From contig JAVBNO010000028.1 in assembly GCA_031551485.1 (NCBI GenBank), forward strand, positions 1 through 48,059: 48,059 nt of DNA, given 5' to 3'. The position numbers and the translations under genes are program-made. Below the pieces are notes generated by a model. The model searched no databases. It saw only the letters and a list, made by a program, of their open reading frames with translations, and had not been told where the DNA came from. The stretch is from JAVBNO01 sp031551485. Lineage in GTDB: Bacteria > Bacillota > Clostridia > Oscillospirales > Ruminococcaceae. Shown piece after piece: positions 14,597 to 22,523 of the stretch. How positions within the stretch are numbered: the stretch's first letter is position 1; each line of letters begins with the position of its first letter.

Positions 14597-15334
14597 CTAC
14601 TTCACCTGTGCCTTTCCTTTGGCGCCCTCGGTTGTCTTGGGTTTTGCTTCTGCTTTTTTCGCCTTAGGAGCCGCTTCTTTGGCTACGGCAGGTTTGGATT
14701 CTTTCTTCTCCGCTGCCGCCTTGGTCGCTGGTTTGGCAGGGGTTGCTTTCTTGGTGGCAGCGGCCTTTTCCGCTTTGGCAGGAGCCGCTTCCTTGGCAGG
14801 TTTCGCTACCGCTTCGGTGGAAGCCTTTTCGGCTTTCACCGCTTTGGCCACCGGCTTCGCCACTTTGGCGGGCACCGCTTGGCCTTCGGAAGAAGCTTTT
14901 TCGTCCAGCTTGCCGCCGGCTTTTTCAATCTTCTCTTTGGCGCTTTTGGAAACCGAGGCCACATTGACCGTCAGCTTCTTTGTCAATTCGCCGTTGCCCA
15001 AAATTTTAACGCCATCCATTGTTTGTTTAAGCATACCGGCCGCCTTCAATGCTTTTTCGTCAATGACCGAGCCGTTGTCAAACCGCTCCAGTTCCGACAC
15101 ATTGATGATGGCATAACGGGTGGCAAAAATATTGTTGAAACCTCTTTTGGGGACGCGCCGTTGCAACGGCATCTGGCCGCCTTCAAATCCCGGGCGGACG
15201 CCGCCGCCGGAACGGGCTTTTTGTCCCTTATGGCCTTTACCGGCCGTTTTACCGTTTCCCGAGCCGGCGCCTCTGCCTTTGCGATAGGCTTTTTTAGCCG
15301 AACCGGGAGCCGGGGAAAGTTCGTGCAATTTCAC
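14597..15334 (-). CDS. rplO: 50S ribosomal protein L15 with long Ala/Lys-rich tail
   Basis: Residues 1 to about 145 are an ordinary L15 (MKLHELSPAPGSAKKAYRKG, GHKGQKARSGGGVRPGFEGGQ, KILGNGELTKKL), the late-assembly 50S protein at the base of the central protuberance. The normal protein ends around AKEKIEKAGGKLDEK. Here a further 100 residues follow, almost entirely Ala, Lys, Pro, Glu, Thr and Val, with no Cys or aromatic residue, resembling histone H1 or other disordered basic tails (codons 14,597-14,899). The frame is continuous into a stop directly before secY. Added charge could bind rRNA or DNA; the function is unknown. Confidence 0.95.
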   Translation of the reverse strand: MKLHELSPAPGSAKKAYRKGRGAGSGNGKTAGKGHKGQKARSGGGVRPGFEGGQMPLQRRVPKRGFNNIFATRYAIINVSELERFDNGSVIDEKALKAAGMLKQTMDGVKILGNGELTKKLTVNVASVSKSAKEKIEKAGGKLDEKASSEGQAVPAKVAKPVAKAVKAEKASTEAVAKPAKEAAPAKAEKAAATKKATPAKPATKAAAEKKESKPAVAKEAAPKAKKAEAKPKTTEGAKGKAQVK

Positions 15335-15365
15335 AGTTTCTGCACCTCCTTGTGTTTAACCTTGC

Positions 15366-15554
15366 CTAGGCGTCGCTCACCTGGACAAGATGCGATATTT
15401 TTGCGATTTTGCCCATGGTGGCAGCATTTTGAGGTTGAACGACAACCTTACCGATCTTGCGCAGACCAAGAGAATAGGCGGTAGCAATCTGGTCCTGCTT
15501 ACTGCCGGCAAGGCTTCTGGTAAGCTTAATTTTTACGCTTTTCGTATCGGCCAT
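15366..15554 (-). CDS. rpmD: 50S ribosomal protein L30
   Basis: A 62-residue protein with the family pattern VKIKLTRSLAGSKQDQIATA then LGLRKIGKVVVQPQNAATMG. It lies between rpsE and rplO, as usual for the spc operon. Confidence 0.98.
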   Translation of the reverse strand: MADTKSVKIKLTRSLAGSKQDQIATAYSLGLRKIGKVVVQPQNAATMGKIAKISHLVQVSDA

Positions 15555-15569
15555 GGTTTGCTTCCTCCT

Positions 15570-16070
15570 TTATCCTAAAATTTCTTTGGGTGTTTTGCCC
15601 CGGATTTTGGCAACCTGCTCCACATTGCGCAAAGAGGCAAGCCCTTTGACAGTCGCGTTCACCACGTTGCAGGGGTTGTTGGAGCGCAGCGATTTGGTCC
15701 GGATATCCCGGATGCCGCAAACTTCCAGCACCGCACGCACAGGACCGCCGGCAATAACGCCGGTACCTTGGGGGGCGGGCTTCATCAGCACTTCGCCGGC
15801 GCCAAATTTGCCGATCACTTCGTGGGGAATGGTGGTACCGCGCAGCGACACCTGGATCAGGTTTTTCTTGGCGTCCTCAATTCCCTTGCGGATCGCGTCG
15901 GGAACCTCGGATGCTTTGCCAAGACCGAAACCGATAATACCCTCGCCGTTGCCGACAACCACAAGGGCTGCGAATTTAAAGATACGTCCGCCCTTAACCG
16001 TCTTGGATACACGGTTAATGGACACGACTCTTTCGTTAAGATTCAGTGTTGAAGCATCAATCAAAGACAA
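15570..16070 (-). CDS. rpsE: 30S ribosomal protein S5 (TTG start)
   Basis: Decoding-fidelity protein near the mRNA entrance. The start is TTG at 16070, 7 bases after AAAGGAGG, giving 166 residues, the standard length; no ATG fits. The N-terminal domain reads LNERVVSINRVSKTVKGGR, then GNGEGIIGFGLGKASEVPDA and the C-terminal GGPVRAVLEVCGIRDIRTKS. Spacing to rplR is 16 bases. With infA this is the second core gene here with a TTG start. Confidence 0.97.
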   Translation of the reverse strand: MSLIDASTLNLNERVVSINRVSKTVKGGRIFKFAALVVVGNGEGIIGFGLGKASEVPDAIRKGIEDAKKNLIQVSLRGTTIPHEVIGKFGAGEVLMKPAPQGTGVIAGGPVRAVLEVCGIRDIRTKSLRSNNPCNVVNATVKGLASLRNVEQVAKIRGKTPKEILG

Positions 16071-16086
16071 TGCGATCCCTCCTTTA

Positions 16087-16446
16087 TCAGAATTCGAGGC
16101 CGCCCTCGCGGGCTCCCTCGGCCAGTTCTTTGACACGCCCGTGGTAAATGTAACCGCCTCGGTCAAACACAACCTGGGTAATGCCTTGCTTCTTTGCCCG
16201 TTCGGCCAAAACTTTGCCGACTTTGCGGGCAGCGTCCTTGTTGCCGCCTGTACCGTTAAAATCTTTATCCATGGTCGAGGCGCTGGCAAGGGTAGTACCG
16301 GCCACATCGTCTATCAGTTGGGCATAAATGTGCTTGGCGGAGCGGAAGACACCCAGACGAGGGCACTCTTTCGTGCCGCTGATTTTGGCTCTGACTCTCC
16401 GGTGCCGCCGAACGCGCAGCTCATTGGCATCTTTTTTTGTTACCAT
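16087..16446 (-). CDS. rplR: 50S ribosomal protein L18
   Basis: 5S rRNA-binding protein of 119 residues with RRHRRVRAKISGTKECPRLG, FRSAKHIYAQLIDD and the terminal VKELAEGAREGGLEF. Standard position between rplF and rpsE. Confidence 0.98.
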   Translation of the reverse strand: MVTKKDANELRVRRHRRVRAKISGTKECPRLGVFRSAKHIYAQLIDDVAGTTLASASTMDKDFNGTGGNKDAARKVGKVLAERAKKQGITQVVFDRGGYIYHGRVKELAEGAREGGLEF

Positions 16447-16466
16447 CTGTGCACTAGCTCCTTTCC

Positions 16467-17006
16467 TTATTTCTTACCGGCTTTGCCTTCCTTGCGGATG
16501 ACATATTCGCCCAGATAACGGAGTCCCTTGCCTTTATAGGGCTCGGGGGGACGTTTCTCCCGCACTTCGGCGGCAAATTGTCCCACTTTTTGCTTGTCAT
16601 ATCCCGAAATGACAATCCGGTTTGGGGCAGGCACCTCAATGGAAATGCCCTCAATTTCCGGCATAATCACCTGGTGAGAATAGCCTAAGTTCATCACTAA
16701 ATCCTTGCCCTGCTTAGCGGCACGGTAACCGACGCCCTGGATTTCCAGCTCTTTGGAAAAACCTGTAGAAACGCCGACGACCATGTTGTTGATCAGGGTA
16801 CGGGTGAGTCCGTGCAGGCTCTTGTGAAGTTTTTCGTCCGAGGGACGCTCCACAATAATTTCGGCCCCCTCCTGCTTAATACCCATAAACGGAGAAAATT
16901 CCTGGGACAAACTGCCCTTGGGCCCTTTGACAGTGACAGAGCTGCCGTCTATCTTGACATCCACCCCCGCGGGTACCGCGATCGGTTTCTTACCAATACG
17001 ACTCAT
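16467..17006 (-). CDS. rplF: 50S ribosomal protein L6
   Basis: Two-domain protein by the GTPase centre. The 179 residues start MSRIGKKPIAVPAGVDVKID and contain the C-terminal GYDKQKVGQFAAEVREKRPP and PYKGKGLRY signatures. It follows rpsH by 37 bases. Confidence 0.98.
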   Translation of the reverse strand: MSRIGKKPIAVPAGVDVKIDGSSVTVKGPKGSLSQEFSPFMGIKQEGAEIIVERPSDEKLHKSLHGLTRTLINNMVVGVSTGFSKELEIQGVGYRAAKQGKDLVMNLGYSHQVIMPEIEGISIEVPAPNRIVISGYDKQKVGQFAAEVREKRPPEPYKGKGLRYLGEYVIRKEGKAGKK

Positions 17007-17043
17007 CTTCTCTGCACCTCCTTAAATCAATAAATTTAAATGT

Positions 17044-17442
17044 CTACCAAATAAAGGCCAGCACTTCGCCGCCCACATTTTGTACCCGGGCTTGCTTGTC
17101 GGTCATAATGCCTTTGGATGTGGAAAGGACGGCAATACCCAATCCTTTAAGCACCTTGGGCATTTCCTCGCAGCTGGTGTAAATGCGCAAACCGGGTTTG
17201 GACACCCTGCGAAGACCGGAAATAACCTGTGTTTTGCCGGGGCCATATTTCAAAACCATATGGATATTCCCCTGCTTGTTGTCCTCCTGGACTGTGAAGT
17301 TTTTGATGTATCCCTCATTCAAGAGAATCTGCGCAATGGCAATCTTCAGCTTGGACGCAGGGATATCAACCGTGTCATGCTTCGCTGCATTTGCGTTCCG
17401 GATCCGGGTGAGCATATCAGCGATCGTATCTGTTATATGCAT
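17044..17442 (-). CDS. rpsH: 30S ribosomal protein S8
   Basis: Central-domain 16S rRNA binder and, in E. coli, translational repressor of the spc operon. The 132 residues include ITDTIADMLTRIRNANAAKH and the terminal STSKGIMTDKQARVQNVGGE signature. Confidence 0.98.
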   Translation of the reverse strand: MHITDTIADMLTRIRNANAAKHDTVDIPASKLKIAIAQILLNEGYIKNFTVQEDNKQGNIHMVLKYGPGKTQVISGLRRVSKPGLRIYTSCEEMPKVLKGLGIAVLSTSKGIMTDKQARVQNVGGEVLAFIW

Positions 17443-17469
17443 AGGGTCAACCTCCTTGTGAACTCATGC

Positions 17470-17655
17470 TTACCAGCTTGCCTTTTTGACGCCGGGAATG
17501 TGCCCCTGGTGGGCCAACTCCCTGAAGCAAATGCGGCAAATGCCGAACTTGCGCAGATAGGCGTGGGGTCTGCCACAGATCTTGCACCGGTTGTAAGCAC
17601 GGGTAGAGAACTTGGGTGTAAGACGCTGTTTGACTTTCATTGACGTTTTAGCCAT
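17470..17655 (-). CDS. rpsN: 30S ribosomal protein S14, zinc-type
   Basis: The short, zinc-binding form of 61 residues with Cys24-x2-Cys27 and Cys40-x2-Cys43 (RCKICGRP and GICRICFREL). It sits between rplE and rpsH as in most Gram-positives. Confidence 0.98.
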   Translation of the reverse strand: MAKTSMKVKQRLTPKFSTRAYNRCKICGRPHAYLRKFGICRICFRELAHQGHIPGVKKASW

Positions 17656-17669
17656 TTCTTCTCTCCTCC

Positions 17670-18209
17670 TTACTTCGCAAACGGCGCGCCGAAAAGTGTC
17701 AGAAGCTCGCGGGCTTCTTCGTCGCTTTTGGCTGTTGTAACAAAGGTGATATCCATGCCGCGAACTTTGTCCACCTTGTCAAACTCGATTTCGGGGAAAA
17801 TGATTTGCTCTTTAATGCCCATATTGTAGTTGCCTCTGCCGTCAAACCCATCCGGGTTCACGCCGTGAAAGTCACGGACCCGCGGCAGTGCCACATTGAA
17901 AAGCCGATCCAAAAATTCGTACATCGTCTCGCCGCGCAATGTTACCTTGGCGCCAATGATCATGCCTTCGCGAAGCTTGAAGTTCGCCACCGATTTCTTG
18001 GCTTTGCAAAGCACCGCTTTTTGTCCGGTGATTTTGCCAAGATCGTTTACGATGGCTTCCATCATTTTGGGGTTATCCCTGGCTTCGCCGCAGCCCACAT
18101 TGACGACAATTTTATTGAGGCGGGGGATTTCCATGACATTTTTGTAGCTAAACTTCTTCATCAGGGCAGGGGCTATATCGCTTTTATAAACATCTTTCAT
18201 TCTGGCCAT
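17670..18209 (-). CDS. rplE: 50S ribosomal protein L5
   Basis: 5S rRNA-binding protein of the central protuberance. The 179 residues show IPRLNKIVVNVGCGEA, FKLREGMIIGAKVTLRG and the MDITFVTTAKSDEEARELL end. Confidence 0.98.
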   Translation of the reverse strand: MARMKDVYKSDIAPALMKKFSYKNVMEIPRLNKIVVNVGCGEARDNPKMMEAIVNDLGKITGQKAVLCKAKKSVANFKLREGMIIGAKVTLRGETMYEFLDRLFNVALPRVRDFHGVNPDGFDGRGNYNMGIKEQIIFPEIEFDKVDKVRGMDITFVTTAKSDEEARELLTLFGAPFAK

Positions 18210-18227
18210 GTTGTGTCCTCCTTACCC

Positions 18228-18551
18228 TCAAAGTTCGGCGCCGCAGCCGGTTTTTTTGCAAACCCGTACTTTTTCGCCCTTGCTGTTCAGCTTGTGGCCG
18301 ATGCGGGTGGGTTTGCCGCATTTGGGACAGACAATCTGGGCTTTGCTGGCGTACATGGCGCTTTCCGCCTTAATGATGCCGCCGGGATCGCCCTGCTTGC
18401 GCGGTTTGACATGCTTGGTCACAACGTTGCAGCCCTCAACAATGACTTTTTGCTCTTTGGGGCTGACGTCCATGATCTTGCCTTTTTTGCCCTTGTCCTT
18501 GCCGGACAGGACGACGACTGTGTCGCCTCTTCTGACATGAAGATTATTCAT
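18228..18551 (-). CDS. rplX: 50S ribosomal protein L24 with zinc-ribbon-like C-terminus
   Basis: Early-assembly KOW protein (RRGDTVVVLSGKDKGKKGKI) of 107 residues. The C-terminal half has paired cysteines, Cys75-x2-Cys78 (CPKCGKPTR) and Cys98-x4-Cys103 (CKKTGC), where many L24 proteins have none, which suggests a metal-binding knuckle. Normal order between rplN and rplE. Confidence 0.97.
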   Translation of the reverse strand: MNNLHVRRGDTVVVLSGKDKGKKGKIMDVSPKEQKVIVEGCNVVTKHVKPRKQGDPGGIIKAESAMYASKAQIVCPKCGKPTRIGHKLNSKGEKVRVCKKTGCGAEL

Positions 18552-18567
18552 TTGTGCGACACCTCCA

Positions 18568-18936
18568 TCATATTACTTCCGGTGCCAGCGAAAGGATCTT
18601 GACATATTCCTTTTCGCGCAGCTCCCGGGCCACGGGGCCAAAAATACGTGTGCCCCTGGGGTTTTTGTCTTCTTTAATCAGCACCGCTGCGTTTTCATCA
18701 AAACGGATGTAGCTGCCGTCGTCCCGGCGCATACCTTTGGCCGAGCGGACAATGACCGCACGCACAACTTCGCCCTTTTTGACTGCGCTGCCCGGCGCCG
18801 CTTTTTTAACCGAGGCGACAATGACATCGCCTATATTGGCATATCTCCGGCGGGACCCGCCAAGTACCCGGATACACATGATTTCCTTGGCACCGGTGTT
18901 GTCGGCCACCTTGAGATAGGTCTGCATCTGTACCAC
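18568..18936 (-). CDS. rplN: 50S ribosomal protein L14
   Basis: Intersubunit-bridge protein of 122 residues with the family signature GAKEIMCIRVLGGSRRRYAN and the RGTRIFGPVARELREKEYVK end. Confidence 0.98.
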   Translation of the reverse strand: MVQMQTYLKVADNTGAKEIMCIRVLGGSRRRYANIGDVIVASVKKAAPGSAVKKGEVVRAVIVRSAKGMRRDDGSYIRFDENAAVLIKEDKNPRGTRIFGPVARELREKEYVKILSLAPEVI

Positions 18937-18966
18937 AGTGCGTTCCTCCTTTGTACAATTGTACGA

Positions 18967-19224
18967 TTACTTCGCTTTTGTGATGATCTCCACAACTCTC
19001 CAGTGTTTGTCTTTGGAAAGGGGTCTGGTTTCCATAATCATCACGGTATCGCCGACATGACAGGCGTTTTCTTCGTCATGCGCCTTAAATCTAACGGTGC
19101 GCTTGATGATTTTTTTGTAGAGAGGATGCTGCACGCTGTCAACGATGGCAACCACAACGGTTTTATCCATTTTATCGCTGACCACTTTGCCGGTTCTTGT
19201 TTTGCGTAAATTCCGTTCTGTCAC
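18967..19224 (-). CDS. rpsQ: 30S ribosomal protein S17
   Basis: OB-fold 16S rRNA binder of 85 residues: RKTRTGKVVSDKMDKTVVV near the start and the GDTVMIMETRPLSKDKHWRV signature. It follows rpmC by 3 bases. Confidence 0.98.
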   Translation of the reverse strand: MTERNLRKTRTGKVVSDKMDKTVVVAIVDSVQHPLYKKIIKRTVRFKAHDEENACHVGDTVMIMETRPLSKDKHWRVVEIITKAK

Positions 19225-19227
19225 AGC

Positions 19228-19443
19228 TTAGTTCCTCCCCTCTGTGGCCGCAGCCTTCAGCTCTTTTTCTTTAATGATGGTTTTCACTCTGGCAATATCT
19301 TTTTTGACGTCCCGAAGCCGAATGGGGTTCTCAAGCTGGTTAATCGCGTGTTGAAAGCGCAGGTTAAACAACTCGCTCTTGAGGTCGGACAGCTTTTCCA
19401 ACAGTTCGGAATCGGTCATTTCTCTGATTTCAACTGGCTTCAT
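19228..19443 (-). CDS. rpmC: 50S ribosomal protein L29
   Basis: Helical-hairpin protein of 71 residues at the tunnel exit, with EIREMTDSELLEKLSDLKSE and the QLENPIRLRDVKKDIARVKT pattern. It overlaps rplP by 4 bases (ATGA-type coupling). Confidence 0.98.
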   Translation of the reverse strand: MKPVEIREMTDSELLEKLSDLKSELFNLRFQHAINQLENPIRLRDVKKDIARVKTIIKEKELKAAATEGRN

Positions 19444-19865
19444 TCTGTCTCACTCCCCTTTTCCCTGACGGCAAATTTGCACTTAATCGGCAGCTTGTGC
19501 ATGGCAAGGCGCATGGCCTCCCGCGCCAGATCCTCCGGCACGCCGCCAATTTCAAACATAACACGGCCCGGTTTGACAACGGCGACCCAGTACTCGGGGC
19601 TGCCTTTACCGGAACCCATGCGGGTTTCCGCCGGCTTTTGGGTGACCGGTTTGTCAGGAAAAATCTTAATCCAAACCTGGCCGCCTCTCTTGATGTAACG
19701 GGTCATGGCGATACGGGCTGCCTCAATTTGGTTAGAGGTGATCCAACCCGGCTCCATGGCGGCAAGGCCAAAATCGCCGTAGGTAACCGTGTTACCGCGG
19801 GTCGCTTTGCCTTTCATCCGTCCGCGGTGTACGCGGCGGTACTTTACTCTTTTGGGCAGAAGCAT
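19440..19865 (-). CDS. rplP: 50S ribosomal protein L16
   Basis: A-site-proximal protein of 141 residues with PKRVKYRRVHRGRMKGKATR and the RGGQVWIKIFPDKPVT and MGSGKGSPEYWVAVVKPGR signatures. Overlaps rpsC by one base and rpmC by four. Confidence 0.98.
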   Translation of the reverse strand: MLLPKRVKYRRVHRGRMKGKATRGNTVTYGDFGLAAMEPGWITSNQIEAARIAMTRYIKRGGQVWIKIFPDKPVTQKPAETRMGSGKGSPEYWVAVVKPGRVMFEIGGVPEDLAREAMRLAMHKLPIKCKFAVREKGSETE

Positions 19866-20548
19866 TATTGGCCGCCTCCTTCCTTACGGGGTTGTTTGGC
19901 TTCCTTGAGCACTTCGCCGGTGTAGATCCAAACTTTTACGCCGATACGGCCATAAGTGGTGGCCGCTTCGGCAAAGCCGTAATCAATGTCGGCGCGCAGT
20001 GTCTGCAACGGAATCGTACCCTCATGATAATGCTCGGTTCTGGCAATTTCCGCACCGCCCAAACGGCCGGATACGCAAGTTTTAATGCCTTTTGCACCCA
20101 GTTTCATGGTGCGGCCGATGGCCTGTTTCATCGCCCGGCGGAAAGAGACGCGGCCCTGAAGTTGGGCGGCAATGCTCTCTGCCACAAGCTGGGCGCTTTT
20201 GTCGGGCTGGCGAATTTCCACCACATTGACAAAAACCTGCATTTTCTGGGTTTTGCCCTTGTTGATGATGTTTTCGCAGCGCTGGCGCAGTTTTTCAATT
20301 TCCTGGCCACCCTTGCCGATAACGACGCCCGGGCGCGCACAGTGAATGTGAATGCGAACTTTGGTGGCATCCCGCTCGATCTCAATTTTGGGAATGCCCG
20401 CTTCAAACAAGGATTTCTTCAGATATTTGCGAAGATTGTAATCTTCCACAAGAATATCGCCGAAAGCATTGTCCTTAGCAAACCAGCGGGAATCCCAATC
20501 TTTGATGACACCTACACGGAAGCCGTGTGGATTTACTTTTTGGCCCAT
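19865..20548 (-). CDS. rpsC: 30S ribosomal protein S3
   Basis: mRNA-entry helicase component. The 227 residues start MGQKVNPHGFRVGVIKDWDS, with a KH domain (GVVIGKGGQEIEKL, GxxG loop) and the C-terminal domain GVKVWIYTGEVL. A short basic, Gly-rich end follows. Confidence 0.98.
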   Translation of the reverse strand: MGQKVNPHGFRVGVIKDWDSRWFAKDNAFGDILVEDYNLRKYLKKSLFEAGIPKIEIERDATKVRIHIHCARPGVVIGKGGQEIEKLRQRCENIINKGKTQKMQVFVNVVEIRQPDKSAQLVAESIAAQLQGRVSFRRAMKQAIGRTMKLGAKGIKTCVSGRLGGAEIARTEHYHEGTIPLQTLRADIDYGFAEAATTYGRIGVKVWIYTGEVLKEAKQPRKEGGGQ

Positions 20549-20568
20549 AGTTTACCTCCTCTTTCAGC

Positions 20569-20904
20569 TTATTCTTTTTCGGCCAGCGCGATGGTGACGT
20601 GACTCGTCCGCTTCAGGATGCGGGTGGAGCTGCCTCTGGCGCGTGTGCCCATTCTTTTCAGTGTCGGGCCGGGACAGGCAAAACACTGGGAAACGTACAA
20701 AATGCTTTTGTCCATGTGGTGGTTATTTTCCGCGTTGGCGATTGCCGAATTCAGCAGTTTCAAAAGCGGCTCGCTGGCGGATTTGGGGGTGTGCTTTAAA
20801 ATAGCCACAGCCTTTTCAATCGGCTGGTTTCTGATCAGGTCAAGTACGATCTGCACCTTGCGGGGCGAGATGCGGACATACCTCAGATAAGCTTTGGCTT
20901 CCAT
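20569..20904 (-). CDS. rplV: 50S ribosomal protein L22
   Basis: Exit-tunnel protein of 111 residues: RYVRISPRKVQIVLDLIRNQ start and the extended tunnel hairpin region ending in RGSSTRILKRTSHVTIALAE. Confidence 0.98.
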   Translation of the reverse strand: MEAKAYLRYVRISPRKVQIVLDLIRNQPIEKAVAILKHTPKSASEPLLKLLNSAIANAENNHHMDKSILYVSQCFACPGPTLKRMGTRARGSSTRILKRTSHVTIALAEKE

Positions 20905-20922
20905 CTGTAATCCTCCTCTGCC

Positions 20923-21201
20923 CTACTTCGTGTTGGATGACTTGCTGCCCGCGTGACCTCTGTAGGTACGGGTGGGCGCAAATTCACCCAGTTTGTGTCC
21001 AACCATATCCTCGGTGACATATACCGGAACATGTTTGCGGCCGTCGTGAACCGCAAAGGTATGCCCAACAAAATCCGGGAAGATGGTGGAGGCGCGGCTC
21101 CAGGTCTTCTGTACCTTCTTCTCGCCGGTTTTATTCATTTCCTGCACTCTTTTCAGCAGCACAGGCAGTACATACGGTCCTTTTTTAACGCTTCTACCCA
21201 T
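20923..21201 (-). CDS. rpsS: 30S ribosomal protein S19
   Basis: Head protein of 92 residues: MGRSVKKGPYVLPVLLKRVQ start, WSRASTIFPDFVGHTFAVHD and the HKLGEFAPTRTYRGHAG signature. Confidence 0.98.
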   Translation of the reverse strand: MGRSVKKGPYVLPVLLKRVQEMNKTGEKKVQKTWSRASTIFPDFVGHTFAVHDGRKHVPVYVTEDMVGHKLGEFAPTRTYRGHAGSKSSNTK

Positions 21202-21225
21202 TGAATTTGCCTCCTTTCAGTCCGC

Positions 21226-22059
21226 CTATTTGGCGCCGCGGCGCTTGACAATGTATTTGTCAGAGCGGTTGTGTTTGGCTCTTGTCTTGTAGCCCAGTGC
21301 CGGTTTGCCCCAGGGGGTAACCGGTCCCGAACGGCCGATGGGGCTTTTGCCTTCGCCGCCGCCGTGGGGATGGTCGCAGGGGTTCATGACAGAACCGCGG
21401 ACTGTGGGACGAATACCCATGTGGCGTGTGCGCCCCGCTTTACCAATGGACATGTTCTCGTGGTCGGTGTTGCCGACCTGGCCGATGGTGGCCATGCAGT
21501 TCTGCGGCACGTTGCGCAGTTCGCCGGAGGGCAGACGCAACAGGGCGAAGCGGCCTTCTTTGGCCATCAGCTGGGCCATAATGCCGGCGGAACGGGCCAA
21601 TTGAGCACCTTTGCCGGGATAAAGCTCCACGTTGTGGATAAACGTACCGACGGGGATATTCACAAGAGGCAGGGCGTTGCCGGGTTTGATGTCGGCGCCC
21701 GTGCTCGAGATAACGGTGTCGCCCACTTTCAGGTTGTTGGGGGCGATGATGTAACGTTTTTCGCCGTCTTCATATTGCAGCAGGGCGATATGAGCGCTAC
21801 GGTTGGGGTCGTACTCCAGTGTAAGCACTTTGGCCGGCATATCCAGCTTGTCGCGCTTGAAGTCGATCACGCGGTATTTTCTGCGGTTGCCGCCGCCTCT
21901 GTGGCGGACGGTGATGCGTCCGGTACTATTGCGGCCTGCGGATTTTTCCAGCTTTTCCAGCAGGCTTTTCTCCGGCGCCACCTTGGACAAACCACTGAAG
22001 TCGGTTACCGTCATCTGACGGCGGCCGGGCGTGGTCGGTCTGTATGTCTTGATCGCCAT
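21226..22059 (-). CDS. rplB: 50S ribosomal protein L2
   Basis: Near the peptidyl-transferase centre, needed for subunit joining. The 277 residues start MAIKTYRPTTPGRRQMTV, with GRNSTGRITVRHRGGGNRRK and the strictly conserved NPCDHPHGGGEGKSPIGRSG. It is preceded by an unusually long (167-nt), hairpin-rich gap after rplW, unlike every other junction in the operon. Confidence 0.98.
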   Translation of the reverse strand: MAIKTYRPTTPGRRQMTVTDFSGLSKVAPEKSLLEKLEKSAGRNSTGRITVRHRGGGNRRKYRVIDFKRDKLDMPAKVLTLEYDPNRSAHIALLQYEDGEKRYIIAPNNLKVGDTVISSTGADIKPGNALPLVNIPVGTFIHNVELYPGKGAQLARSAGIMAQLMAKEGRFALLRLPSGELRNVPQNCMATIGQVGNTDHENMSIGKAGRTRHMGIRPTVRGSVMNPCDHPHGGGEGKSPIGRSGPVTPWGKPALGYKTRAKHNRSDKYIVKRRGAK

Positions 22060-22237
22060 TTGAAAAATTCACTCCTCATTACTTAACTTAGCGGGGTAAG
22101 TGGACCCCATACTGGCGGGCAAAGGCCCGGTTTAACCGCGGACAGCACCGCGGCCGAAAGAGGAAAACTGTCTTTCTCTTTCTGAGAAAACACGAAAGAA
22201 ACGATGCAAGGTTCAGTTTCGTGTTTCTATTGCATCG
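22060..22237 (-). ncRNA. Structured intra-operon region between rplW and rplB
   Basis: Read on the minus strand this gap begins with two interlocked perfect stems: CGATGCAA (22237-22230) with TTGCATCG (22209-22202), and AAACACGAAA (22226-22217) with TTTCGTGTTT (22197-22188). Their 1-2-1'-2' order is pseudoknot topology, or two mutually exclusive hairpins, and the rplW stop codon lies between the first arms. Further stems follow: GAAAGAG/CTCTTTC (22156-22182), CCGCGG twice (22136-22153), CGGGC/GCCCG (22116-22129) and GGGGT/ACCCC (22093-22108). I know of no named leader at this position. Confidence 0.65.
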
Positions 22238-22523
22238 AGTCGAAGAATTCAATGGTCTTCGATTCCTGCGTCAGCGTTACAATGGCTTTCTTCCAGGACG
22301 GGGTGTACCCTTCGTACTTGCCCATTCTTTTCAGTTTACCTTTGCAGTGCATGGTGTTAACCGCTTTCACTTTTGTGCCTGGGAAAAGCGCCTCGACCGC
22401 CTGGCCAATTTCAATCTTGTTGGCGGTTTTGGCCACTTTAAACGTGTATTTCCGGTGACGCAGCCCATCCATGGAACGCTCGGTAATGATCGGTTTCAGT
22501 ATAATATCCTGCGGAGCTTTCAT
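22227..22523 (-). CDS. rplW: 50S ribosomal protein L23
   Basis: Tunnel-exit docking site for SRP and trigger factor. The 98 residues include APQDIILKPIITERSMDGL and KIEIGQAVEALFPGTKVKAV. It overlaps rplD by one base. Its last codons take part in the inverted repeats of the following gap. Confidence 0.98.
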   Translation of the reverse strand: MKAPQDIILKPIITERSMDGLRHRKYTFKVAKTANKIEIGQAVEALFPGTKVKAVNTMHCKGKLKRMGKYEGYTPSWKKAIVTLTQESKTIEFFDSMQ

